Positions 23,738 through 31,198 of a stretch of DNA of 64,000 bases are shown here, piece after piece; position 1 is the stretch's first letter; every line of letters starts with the position of its first letter. The stretch is from assembly GCA_027489355.1 (NCBI GenBank), contig JAIXZY010000028.1, positions 36,950 through 100,949 of the forward strand, given 5' to 3'. The notes below the pieces were generated by a model, which was not told where the DNA came from, searched no databases, and worked only from the letters and a program-made list of their open reading frames with translations. Position numbers and translations under genes: made by a program. This stretch comes from Paracoccaceae bacterium (GTDB taxonomy: Bacteria; Pseudomonadota; Alphaproteobacteria; Rhodobacterales; Rhodobacteraceae).

Positions 23738-25305
23738 GGCTGCCACCCCATCGGCCCTTCGGCCAGCAACGACAGCGGCATGGTCGTGGCGTTGTCGGCC
23801 AGCGTGACGCGGCCCTGCGAGGCCGCCACGATGTCACGCGCGGGGTCGATCCCCGGCATGATCTCGGTTGCGACCAGGCCCCTGTCGGTCAGTCGCATGA
23901 CGCAGCGTTCGGTGACGTACAGAACCTCCTGCCCCTGAGCCCGCGCCCGGTTGCCCGAGAAGGTGACATGTTCCACCCTCTCGACCATCTTGCAGAACTT
24001 GCCGGGGGTTGTGACCGTGACGCCGGTCGGACCAAGCTCTACCCCCGCCCCGGCCTCGAACCAGCCGGAAAAGACGATCTTGCGGGCGTGCGACGTGATG
24101 TCGACGAAGCCGCCGCACCCAGCGGTGAGGTAGGGTTTCTTGCCCAGTTTCGAGACGTTGACGTTGCCCTCGACGTCGATCTCCAGGAAGGACAGGAACG
24201 ACACGTCGAACCCCGCGCCCTGGAAGTAGATGAACTGCTGCGGCGAGGGGACATAGCCCCAGGCGTTCGAGGCGCAGCCGAAGGCGAAGCCGGTCAGCGG
24301 CATCCCGCCGACCGCGCCCTGTTCGATGGCCCAGGTGACGGCCTCGGGGTGGCCTTCCTCCAGCAGGATGCGGGGGACCATCGCGCTGATGCCGAAGCCG
24401 AGGTTCGCGGTCATGCCCCCGCGCAGCTCCTGCGCGGCCCGGCGGGCGATGACCTTTTCGACGCCCTGTTCTGCCAGCGTGAACGATGACCAGGGCCGCA
24501 TGATCTGGCCCGAGATCGCCGGGTCGTAAGGTGTCTCGCAGGTCTGCTTCTGGTCGGGGTCCAGCACGATCAGGTCGACCAGATGCCCCGGCACCCGCAC
24601 GTCATGCGGCCGCAGGCTTCCGGCAGCGGTCAGCCGCGAGACCTGCGCGATCACCAGCCCCCGGTTGTTTCGCGCCGCAATCGCCTGCTCCAGCCCGCCC
24701 AGGTAGGCGCCCTCGTGTTCGTAGGTGAGGTTGCCGTTTTCATCCGCCGTGGTCGCGCGCAGGATGCAGACGTCGGGCTGGATGTTGGGGTAGTGCAGCC
24801 AGGTCTCGCCGTTGAACTCCACGCGGTGCACGATGGGCGACGCCATGCCGCGGGCGTTCATCGCGCAGCCTTCGCGGACCGGGTCGGCGAAGGTCTCCAT
24901 GCCCACTTTTGTCAGGACACCGGGGCGGCGGGCGGCGGCCTCGCGGTGCATGTCGAAGAGGATGCCGGAGGGCACGTTGTAGGCGGCGACACGATCCTCG
25001 ACGATCATCTTCCAGATCTCGGGCATCGGCAGGTTCGACGACCCCGAGGGGTAGGAGCCCGCCAGCACGCGCGCCAGAAGACCGTCCTGCGCGATCCAGT
25101 CCATGCCCTTGACACCGTACATGTCCCCCGCCGCGATGGGGTGCAGCGTGGTGATGTTCTGCGGATGCCCCTCGGCGCGGAAGCGGTCGCCCAGCGCCTT
25201 CAGGACCAGGTCCGGGCAGCCCAGCGCCGAGGAGGAGGAGACCGTGACCACCGCCCCATCCGCGATGCGGGCGACGGCTTCCGATGCTGCGACGAGCTTG
25301 GTCAT
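23734..25305 (-). CDS. Acyl-CoA:acetate/3-ketoacid CoA-transferase, fused subunits
   Basis: The 523-residue protein holds both alpha and beta domains of family I CoA-transferases in one chain, like E. coli YdiF. The N-terminal half has VTVSSSSALGCPDLVLKAL; the C-terminal half has ANLGFGISAMVP and AIEQGAVGG, whose Glu matches the catalytic glutamate. It transfers CoA from a donor such as acetyl-CoA to a carboxylic acid. It overlaps Gfo/Idh/MocA upstream and crotonase downstream, both by four bases. Confidence 0.92.
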   Translation of the reverse strand: MTKLVAASEAVARIADGAVVTVSSSSALGCPDLVLKALGDRFRAEGHPQNITTLHPIAAGDMYGVKGMDWIAQDGLLARVLAGSYPSGSSNLPMPEIWKMIVEDRVAAYNVPSGILFDMHREAAARRPGVLTKVGMETFADPVREGCAMNARGMASPIVHRVEFNGETWLHYPNIQPDVCILRATTADENGNLTYEHEGAYLGGLEQAIAARNNRGLVIAQVSRLTAAGSLRPHDVRVPGHLVDLIVLDPDQKQTCETPYDPAISGQIMRPWSSFTLAEQGVEKVIARRAAQELRGGMTANLGFGISAMVPRILLEEGHPEAVTWAIEQGAVGGMPLTGFAFGCASNAWGYVPSPQQFIYFQGAGFDVSFLSFLEIDVEGNVNVSKLGKKPYLTAGCGGFVDITSHARKIVFSGWFEAGAGVELGPTGVTVTTPGKFCKMVERVEHVTFSGNRARAQGQEVLYVTERCVMRLTDRGLVATEIMPGIDPARDIVAASQGRVTLADNATTMPLSLLAEGPMGWQP

Positions 25306-26303
25306 GCCGCCCTCCCGTAATCGACCAACTGCCGGATGCCGGTACGCGCCGCCTCGCGCACCGCAAGCGCCACGGCCAGCGAGGCGACCCCGTCCCAGCC
25401 CGTCGCGGCAGGTTTTCCGTGGCCATCGATGGCGGCCAGGAAGTCGCTGACCCCCTGGACATAAAGGTTGTGCCGCGCAACGGGCACCGCCTCGCGGCCC
25501 GCCGCCGTCACCAGCTCCACCTCGCCCACCGGCAGCTGGGTCATCACGCCGCGCGCGAAGATCGAGCCCTTGTCGCCGTGCACCTCCAGCCCCGATCCCG
25601 CGAAGGGGTGGGTGAAGCTTTCGTGCGCCTGAACCATCGCGCCCGAGGGCATGGTCCAGACTGACATGGTTGAATCCTCGACCCCCTGCCCCATGCCGGT
25701 GGACCCCATCTGCGCCACGACCGAGACCGGGTCTTCCCCCAGAAGGAACCGCGCCACGTCGGCGTCGTGGACGGTGATGTCCGGGATCACCCCGCCGCCC
25801 GCCGAGGCGTCATTGATCCGCCAGCCCTGCAGGTGCGGCGGCAGGTGGACAGCGTGGAACAGCCGCAGCGACAGGACCCGGCCGATCCGGCCCGAGGCGA
25901 TCAGGTCGCGCACCGCCCGGTGACTGCCGGAACAGCGCAGGTGATGGTTCGTCGCAAGGATCACCCCGGCGCCGTCCGCCGCGCTGACCATCTTTGCCGC
26001 TTCGGCCACCGCCATTGCCAGGGGCTTTTCGCAGAGCACATGCTTGCCCGCCGCGATGGCCGCCAGCGCCTGGGGCAAGTGCTTTTCGTTGGTGGATGAG
26101 ATGTAGACCGCGCCGATCGTGGCATCTTCCATCACCAGCGACAGCCGGTCGCCTGCCGCCGGGATGCCATGCCGGGCCGCATAGTCGCGGGCCCGCGCCG
26201 CCGTGGTGCTGACCACAGCGGCAACCTCGCCCCCGGTCGCCCGGATCGCTGCCATCATGTGCTGTTCGGCAATGGTGCTTGCCCCGATCAACCCCCAGCG
26301 CAT
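25302..26303 (-). CDS. Gfo/Idh/MocA family oxidoreductase
   Basis: The 333-residue NAD(P) enzyme begins MRWGLIGASTIAEQHMMAAI (Rossmann fold), continues with VLCEKPLAMAVAEA, the CEKP motif with the conserved Lys, and has a C-terminal beta-sheet domain with GGGVIPDITVHDADVARFLLG. Family members oxidise sugars, inositols or related hydroxyls. ATG 26303 is the family-like start. It is the first gene of the long minus-strand cluster, directly behind the two LacI-type dyads. Confidence 0.92.
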   Translation of the reverse strand: MRWGLIGASTIAEQHMMAAIRATGGEVAAVVSTTAARARDYAARHGIPAAGDRLSLVMEDATIGAVYISSTNEKHLPQALAAIAAGKHVLCEKPLAMAVAEAAKMVSAADGAGVILATNHHLRCSGSHRAVRDLIASGRIGRVLSLRLFHAVHLPPHLQGWRINDASAGGGVIPDITVHDADVARFLLGEDPVSVVAQMGSTGMGQGVEDSTMSVWTMPSGAMVQAHESFTHPFAGSGLEVHGDKGSIFARGVMTQLPVGEVELVTAAGREAVPVARHNLYVQGVSDFLAAIDGHGKPAATGWDGVASLAVALAVREAARTGIRQLVDYGRAA

Positions 26304-26317
26304 GATTCTTTCCCATA

Positions 26318-26353
26318 TTGGATCGTTCCAAACTTGATACTGGAACGATCCAA
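26318..26353. promoter_or_regulatory. Two LacI-type operator dyads, divergent promoter region
   Basis: TTGGATCGTTCCA (26318-26330) and its exact reverse complement TGGAACGATCCAA (26341-26353) are separated by ten bases. Each arm is itself a near-dyad, TTGGA-WCGW-TCCAA with a central CG, the form LacI-family proteins bind. The two centres are 22 bases apart, two helical turns. The site lies between the Gfo gene (minus) and the aldolase gene (plus), so it could control both. The LacI gene at 10539-11534 is the likely partner. Confidence 0.65.
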
Positions 26354-26452
26354 TTCTCGTCAACAGCTTTCTCTGCCCGGACGTTTCAGGCCCTTCCATC
26401 CGCCCGCGCGCCGACTATTCTGGCGCCCCGACGCAAGCATTGAAGGCCCCCC

Positions 26453-27223
26453 ATGTCCGCCCCCCTGAACCGCCTGAAACACCGCCTCGCCGCAGGAGAC
26501 ACGCTTTACGGCTGCTGGCTTGGCATGGCCGATCCCTATGCGGCCGAGATGGCGGCGAGCTGCGGCTTCGACTGGCTGCTGATCGACGGCGAACACGCGC
26601 CGAACGACCTACGGTCGAGCCTTGCGCAACTGGCGGTGATCGAACCCTCGCCCAGCCTGCCCATCGTGCGGCTGCGCGACGACAACCCCGCGCGGATCAA
26701 GCAGATGCTGGACGCGGGCGCGCAGAGCCTGTTGATCCCGATGATCGAAAGCGCCGAGCAGGCCCGGCGCGCGGTGGCCGCCACCCGCTATCCGCCCGAG
26801 GGGATTCGGGGCGTCGGCTCCTCTCTGGCCCGCGCCTCGCGGTTCTCGGCGCTGCCGGATTACCTGCTGACGGCGAACGAACAGATCTGCCTGATCCTGC
26901 AGGTGGAAAGCCGAGCGGGACTGGCGGCGCTGGACGACATCCTGGCTCTGCCGGGGGTTGACTGCGTGTTCATCGGTCCGGCCGACCTTGCCGCCGACAT
27001 GGGGCACCTTGGCGATGCCAGCCACCCGGAGGTTCGCGCGGCGATCATGGACGCGATCCGGCGCATCGCGGCCTCGGGCAAGGCGGCGGGGGTGCTGTCG
27101 ACCGAAGACCCGTTCCTGGCCGAGTGCATGCGCGCGGGCGCCCGCTTCGTGGGCGTGGGCATCGACGTGCTGGCCTATGTCGGCGCGCTGCGCGCCCGGG
27201 CGCGGCAGTTCGTCGGCGGCTGA
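26453..27223 (+). CDS. HpcH/HpaI family aldolase
   Basis: The 256-residue class II aldolase has the catalytic segment LLIDGEHAPND, the Arg-containing PIVRLRDDNP, the metal-ligand Glu in LQVESRAGL and Asp in FIGPADLAADMG. Relatives cleave 2-keto-3-deoxy acids (for example 2-keto-3-deoxyglucarate or 4-hydroxy-2-oxo-heptanedioate) to pyruvate and an aldehyde. Transcribed divergently from the catabolic cluster with shared operator dyads. If the aldehyde is tartronate semialdehyde, the glycerate kinase at the far end of the cluster would complete the route; this is an inference. Confidence 0.92.
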   Translation: MSAPLNRLKHRLAAGDTLYGCWLGMADPYAAEMAASCGFDWLLIDGEHAPNDLRSSLAQLAVIEPSPSLPIVRLRDDNPARIKQMLDAGAQSLLIPMIESAEQARRAVAATRYPPEGIRGVGSSLARASRFSALPDYLLTANEQICLILQVESRAGLAALDDILALPGVDCVFIGPADLAADMGHLGDASHPEVRAAIMDAIRRIAASGKAAGVLSTEDPFLAECMRAGARFVGVGIDVLAYVGALRARARQFVGG

Positions 27224-27225
27224 GC

Positions 27226-29199
27226 CTAGCCCCCGACCAGCGCCAGCGCCCGGATGGGCGAGCCGGTGCCGTCCTTGATCTTCAGCGGCGTGACGATCAG
27301 GACGGCCCCCTTCGGCGGCAACTGGTCCAGGTTGCAGAGGCTGGCAAGGCCGAAGCAGTTGTCCCGGTGCAGGAAGTTGTGCGCCGGGAAGGGCGGGCTG
27401 AACTTGCCCGCCATGCCGGCATCGGTGCCGATGCATTGGGTGCCCCAGCCGACTATTCCCTTGCCCAGGAGGTAGTCGATGCAGTCGGTCGAGGGACCGG
27501 GGGAGTGCGAGCCGTCCTCGAAAGGATCGGGGTCCTCGTTCAGGAACAGCTCTTCGTCGTGGGACCGCTTGTCCCAGTCGGTGCGCATCAGGACCCATTC
27601 TCCCGGACCGATTTCGCCGTGCTGCGCCTCCCAGGCCTTCACATGGGCGGCGGTCAGCAGGAAGTCGGGGTCTGCGGCGGCCTCGGCCGAGCAGTCGATC
27701 ACGTTCGCGGGCGCGATCAGGCGCTGGACCGACAGCGTATCGGTGAAGCCGTCGGCGTGGTCCTTGCCGGACAGCCAGTGGTGCGGCGCGTCGAAATGCG
27801 TGCCGGAATGTTCGCCAAGCTCCAGCCAGTTCCAGGCCCAGAAGGGGCCGTCCTTGTCGTATTCGCTGATCCGGTGGATGGCGACCTTGGGGGTGTTCTT
27901 CGCAAGGTCGGTCGGCAGGCGGAGGATCGGAGTTTCTGGGCCAAGCTGCGCCGTGAGGTCGACGACCTTGACGCCCCCGGTGGCAAGGCCAGAGGCCAGC
28001 GCGGCGAGGGTCTCGGCGGGGTTCCCGGTACGCTCCCCCTGCCCCGCGAAACGGCGGCGGCGGCGGGCCATCACCTCGCCCACCATGTCGAAAACGGCGT
28101 CCACGGCGCGTTCCTCGGTCACGAAGCCGGGGGACATCCGCAGGATCGGGCCGCGGAAGTCGACCGAATAGCCCTCGACCCCCAAGGCGCCGACGCAGGC
28201 CGCGGCCTCGGCCTTGTCGGGCATGCGGATCATCACCGCGCCGCCGCGCTTGTTCGCGTCGCGCGGCGAGTGGAGGGGGAGGTCCAGCCGGTCGGCCCGC
28301 GCGATGATGCGGTCGACCAGGCGGCGGTTGTGGGCGGCGACGTCGTTCAGGTCCTGTTTCGAGAACCACTCCATCGCGGGAAGGGACGCGATGGCCGCGA
28401 CCGAGCCCGGCGTGCCGGTGTCGAAGCGGCGGACGTCGGGGGCGTATTCGAACTTGTCGAGGTCCCAGGAGAAGGGGTTGTTCTGCGAAAACCAACCGCG
28501 CCCTTCCGGCGTCAGCATCGGGATCAGGTCCTTGTCGGCGTAAAGGATGCCCGCGCCCGGCGTGCCGCAGAGCCATTTGAGGCTGGTGGAGACGACGAAG
28601 TCGACCCGCGGGTTCAGCGCGTCGAAGGGCATCAGGCCCGCGCCTTGGGTGATGTCGGCGACCATCAGGCTGCCCATCGCGCGGCCATGGGCCACAAGCG
28701 CCCCGTAGTCCATCTTGGACGATCCGATCGACGTGACCCACGTCAGAAGCGCAAGCCCCACGTCCGGTCCCCACTGGGCCAGGAAATCCTCGGTCTCGAC
28801 CCAGGCGCGGCCTTCGGAGAGCGGGACCGTGGTCAGGGTGAATCCCATCTTCGGGGCCAAGCCCTGAAGCAGGAAATGCAGCGAGGGGAAGCAGTCCGCC
28901 GCCGCCAGCACCCGCTTGCCTTTCAGCATCCCCTCGGGCAGAGCGCGAAGGATCTTCTGCAACCCCTCGGTCACGTTGTCGACCGTGGTCAGGCTGCCCT
29001 TCGGCACGTTGATCAGTCGCCGCCAACGGTCGATGAAATCCTGCCGCTTGCGCAGCACATAGCCCCATTGCTTGTCGTTGGGGGCCGCCCAGACCTGGCT
29101 GAACTCGGCCATCACGCGGGACAGATCCTCTTCCTTCCCCGGATAGATGCCGATGGAATGATAAAGGAAATAGCCCCCTTCGGTCGTGTTGCGATGCAT
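27226..29199 (-). CDS. Fusion: kynureninase-like PLP enzyme + cyclase/kynurenine formamidase
   Basis: This 657-residue protein joins two enzymes. Residues 1-380 are a fold-type I PLP domain like kynureninase: TTVDNVTEGLQKIL, VADITQGAG, and the Schiff-base Lys208 in STSLKWLCGTPGAGILY. After an Arg-rich linker (379-400), residues about 410-657 form a cyclase-family domain with VVDLTAQLGPETP and the metal motif HSGTHFDAPHHW (464-475), as in KynB-type kynurenine formamidase. Together they could turn N-formylkynurenine into anthranilate in one polypeptide. No stop or frameshift interrupts the join. No tryptophan dioxygenase gene is in the window, so the substrate may differ. Confidence 0.85.
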   Translation of the reverse strand: MHRNTTEGGYFLYHSIGIYPGKEEDLSRVMAEFSQVWAAPNDKQWGYVLRKRQDFIDRWRRLINVPKGSLTTVDNVTEGLQKILRALPEGMLKGKRVLAAADCFPSLHFLLQGLAPKMGFTLTTVPLSEGRAWVETEDFLAQWGPDVGLALLTWVTSIGSSKMDYGALVAHGRAMGSLMVADITQGAGLMPFDALNPRVDFVVSTSLKWLCGTPGAGILYADKDLIPMLTPEGRGWFSQNNPFSWDLDKFEYAPDVRRFDTGTPGSVAAIASLPAMEWFSKQDLNDVAAHNRRLVDRIIARADRLDLPLHSPRDANKRGGAVMIRMPDKAEAAACVGALGVEGYSVDFRGPILRMSPGFVTEERAVDAVFDMVGEVMARRRRRFAGQGERTGNPAETLAALASGLATGGVKVVDLTAQLGPETPILRLPTDLAKNTPKVAIHRISEYDKDGPFWAWNWLELGEHSGTHFDAPHHWLSGKDHADGFTDTLSVQRLIAPANVIDCSAEAAADPDFLLTAAHVKAWEAQHGEIGPGEWVLMRTDWDKRSHDEELFLNEDPDPFEDGSHSPGPSTDCIDYLLGKGIVGWGTQCIGTDAGMAGKFSPPFPAHNFLHRDNCFGLASLCNLDQLPPKGAVLIVTPLKIKDGTGSPIRALALVGG

Positions 29200-29265
29200 G
29201 TATCCGGCCCTCCCTGGCCCGCGGCAGGGACACGATAGGAGGATTCCCCCAGCGCCTCAAGATAC

Positions 29266-29277
29266 TTCAAGTTTGAA
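29266..29277. promoter_or_regulatory. Short dyad upstream of the fusion gene
   Basis: TTCAA-GT-TTGAA overlaps the stop codon of the IMPase gene and lies about 67 bases upstream of the fusion gene start on the same strand. A further CTTGA follows in the transcribed direction. Such a 5-2-5 dyad could bind an Lrp- or MarR-type regulator; no regulator gene is adjacent. Weak evidence. Confidence 0.25.
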
Positions 29278-30013
29278 TTATTTCTCGCCAGCCGGCCGCG
29301 GCGGCAATGTCGAAGACCTGGCCCGCCAGGACATCGGCGGTGCCGTCCGGGTGGACATGGAACGCGGTCGGCACCCCCGCCGCGCGGCAGAGCGCAAGGC
29401 CCCCGGCGCAGTCCCAAAGCCCGCCGACGCGCGGCTCGATGTAGCCCAGCAGCCGGCCCGTTGCGACCATCATCAGCGACAGCGCGCAAGAGCCAAGGAG
29501 CCGGGGCGAACGCCCTGCGGCCTCGATGGCGGCCTCGACGGCGTGGCGGTCGGCGGCGGGCCAGCGCGGGTTGCGGCCGATGCCGATGCATGGCGGGTCG
29601 GCCGCGCGTGAGCCAGGCGAGAGGCCGGTCTCGCGAAGAAAGGCGCCCTGCCCCACCGCCATCAGGCCCAGCGCCGGGGCAAATATGCCGCCGGCCACGG
29701 GTTCGCCCTGATCCATCAGCCCCAGCGAAAGGGTCCAGAATGGCAGGCCGGACAGGAAATTCGCCGTGCCGTCGATCGGGTCGACCGCCCAGAACCGTCC
29801 CGTGGGCGTGCCGCCCAGTTCCTCGCCCAGAACGCCGTCCCCCGGGAAATGCCGGGCAAGGAGGCGGCGCAGCACTGCCTCCACCGCCCGGTCGGCGTCG
29901 GTCACGAGGTCGCCGGGGGCTTTCGCCTGCACCGCGCGGCGGCCGAGGTCGTCGAAGTAGACCAGCGCCTGGGCGCCCGCTTCGGTCAGGATCTGCGCAA
30001 GGATGTCCAGCAT
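29267..30013 (-). CDS. Inositol monophosphatase family protein
   Basis: The 248-residue phosphatase has the three metal-site motifs of the family: GEELGG, WAVDPIDGTANFLSG and GLWDCAGG. Members hydrolyse inositol-1-phosphate, 3'-phosphoadenosine phosphates, histidinol phosphate or fructose bisphosphate. The substrate here is unknown. ATG 30013 is family-like; the upstream in-frame extension is Arg-rich and rejected. It precedes the fusion gene by about 67 bases on the same strand and could be co-transcribed with it. Confidence 0.9.
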   Translation of the reverse strand: MLDILAQILTEAGAQALVYFDDLGRRAVQAKAPGDLVTDADRAVEAVLRRLLARHFPGDGVLGEELGGTPTGRFWAVDPIDGTANFLSGLPFWTLSLGLMDQGEPVAGGIFAPALGLMAVGQGAFLRETGLSPGSRAADPPCIGIGRNPRWPAADRHAVEAAIEAAGRSPRLLGSCALSLMMVATGRLLGYIEPRVGGLWDCAGGLALCRAAGVPTAFHVHPDGTADVLAGQVFDIAAAAGWREIIQT

Positions 30014-30134
30014 GGCCCGACCATAGGACGGCCCGTCCTGCGGGCGAAAGGCCCCTTTGCTGCGCAAAGCCCGGGCAGTCGCCGGCGTCCATGACGGACT
30101 TCGCGCGTGCCGCTTGTGCCGAATCGCGATTGAG

Positions 30135-30152
30135 TTTTACCTCTTGGTAAAA
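30135..30152. promoter_or_regulatory. Inverted repeat before the nucleobase transporter operon
   Basis: TTTTACC (30135-30141), TCTT, GGTAAAA (30146-30152) is a perfect 7-4-7 dyad 32 bases before the transporter start, in the divergent gap with the IMPase gene. Its AT-rich composition and position suit a repressor operator, for example of a GntR-type protein. No regulator gene is adjacent. Confidence 0.4.
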
Positions 30153-30184
30153 ATCGGCCGACAGCAACAGGGATGGGACACAAG

Positions 30185-31198
30185 ATGACCAAGGGAACCT
30201 TCACGATTTCGCGGCGCGGGCTGCTTCTGGGCGGCGCGGCGGCGACGGCTGCGGCCAACCTGCCGCTGGCCGCCTGGGCGCAGGAGCCGATCAAGATGGC
30301 GGGCATCTACACGGTGCCGGTCGAACAGCAATGGGTCAGCCGCATCCACATCGCCGCCGAGGCACTGAAGGCCGCAGGGACGGTGGATTACACCTACACC
30401 GAGAACGTGGCGAACACCGACTATCCCCGCGTCATGCGGGAATACTGCGAGTCCGGCGTCAAGCTGATCGTGGGCGAGATCTTCGGGGCCGAGGCCGAGG
30501 CCCGCGAGGTCTGCGCGGAATACCCGGATGTGGCCTTCCTGCTGGGGTCATCCTTCCCCCCGGATGCGGCGGCGAATCCGAACCTCGGAGTCTTCGACAA
30601 CTATATCCAGGATGCGGCCTACCTGTCGGGCATCGTCGCGGGCGGCATGACCAAGGGCAACATCGGCATGGTCGGCGGCTTCCCGATCCCCGAGGTGAAC
30701 CGGCTGATGAACGCCTTCATGGCCGGCGTCCGCGAGGTGAAGCCGGACACCAAGTTCCAGGTCAGCTTCATCGGGTCCTGGTTCGACCCGCCGAAGGCCA
30801 AGGAAACCGCCTTTGCGATGATCGATGGCGGGGCGGACCTGATGTATGCCGAACGCTTCGGCGTCTCGGACGCGGCGAAGGAGCGCGGCGTGCTGGCGAT
30901 CGGCAACGTGATCGACACCCAGGCGGATTACCCTGAGACGGTCGTGACCTCGGCGCTCTGGCACTTTGAACCGACGCTGAACGCCGCTGTCGCCGCGATC
31001 CAGAAGGGCGAGTTCAAGGCCGACAACTATGGCGTCTATTCCTACATGAACGCGGGCGGCTGCTCGCTGGCGCCGCTTGGCACCTTCGAGGGCAAGGTCC
31101 CGGCCGAGATCATGGCCAAGGTCGCCGAGAAGGAGGCCGCGATCAAGGACGGCAGCTTCACCGTCGCCATCGACGACAGCGAGCCGAAATCGTCGTGA
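30185..31198 (+). CDS. BMP-family (Med/TmpC) ABC transporter substrate-binding protein
   Basis: The 337-residue exported protein starts with a Tat-type signal (ISRRGLLLGGAAATAA, cleavage near AWAQ). The mature part matches the BMP/PnrA group of nucleoside- and purine-binding proteins: KMAGIYTVPVEQQWVS, FDNYIQDAAYLSGIVAGGMTK, GGFPIPEVNRLMNAF and WHFEPTL. ATG 30185 is favoured because GGGA lies at a proper distance; ATG 30173 is possible. Its stop overlaps the GTG of the ATPase gene. It delivers a nucleoside or nucleobase to the importer. Confidence 0.92.
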   Translation: MTKGTFTISRRGLLLGGAAATAAANLPLAAWAQEPIKMAGIYTVPVEQQWVSRIHIAAEALKAAGTVDYTYTENVANTDYPRVMREYCESGVKLIVGEIFGAEAEAREVCAEYPDVAFLLGSSFPPDAAANPNLGVFDNYIQDAAYLSGIVAGGMTKGNIGMVGGFPIPEVNRLMNAFMAGVREVKPDTKFQVSFIGSWFDPPKAKETAFAMIDGGADLMYAERFGVSDAAKERGVLAIGNVIDTQADYPETVVTSALWHFEPTLNAAVAAIQKGEFKADNYGVYSYMNAGGCSLAPLGTFEGKVPAEIMAKVAEKEAAIKDGSFTVAIDDSEPKSS

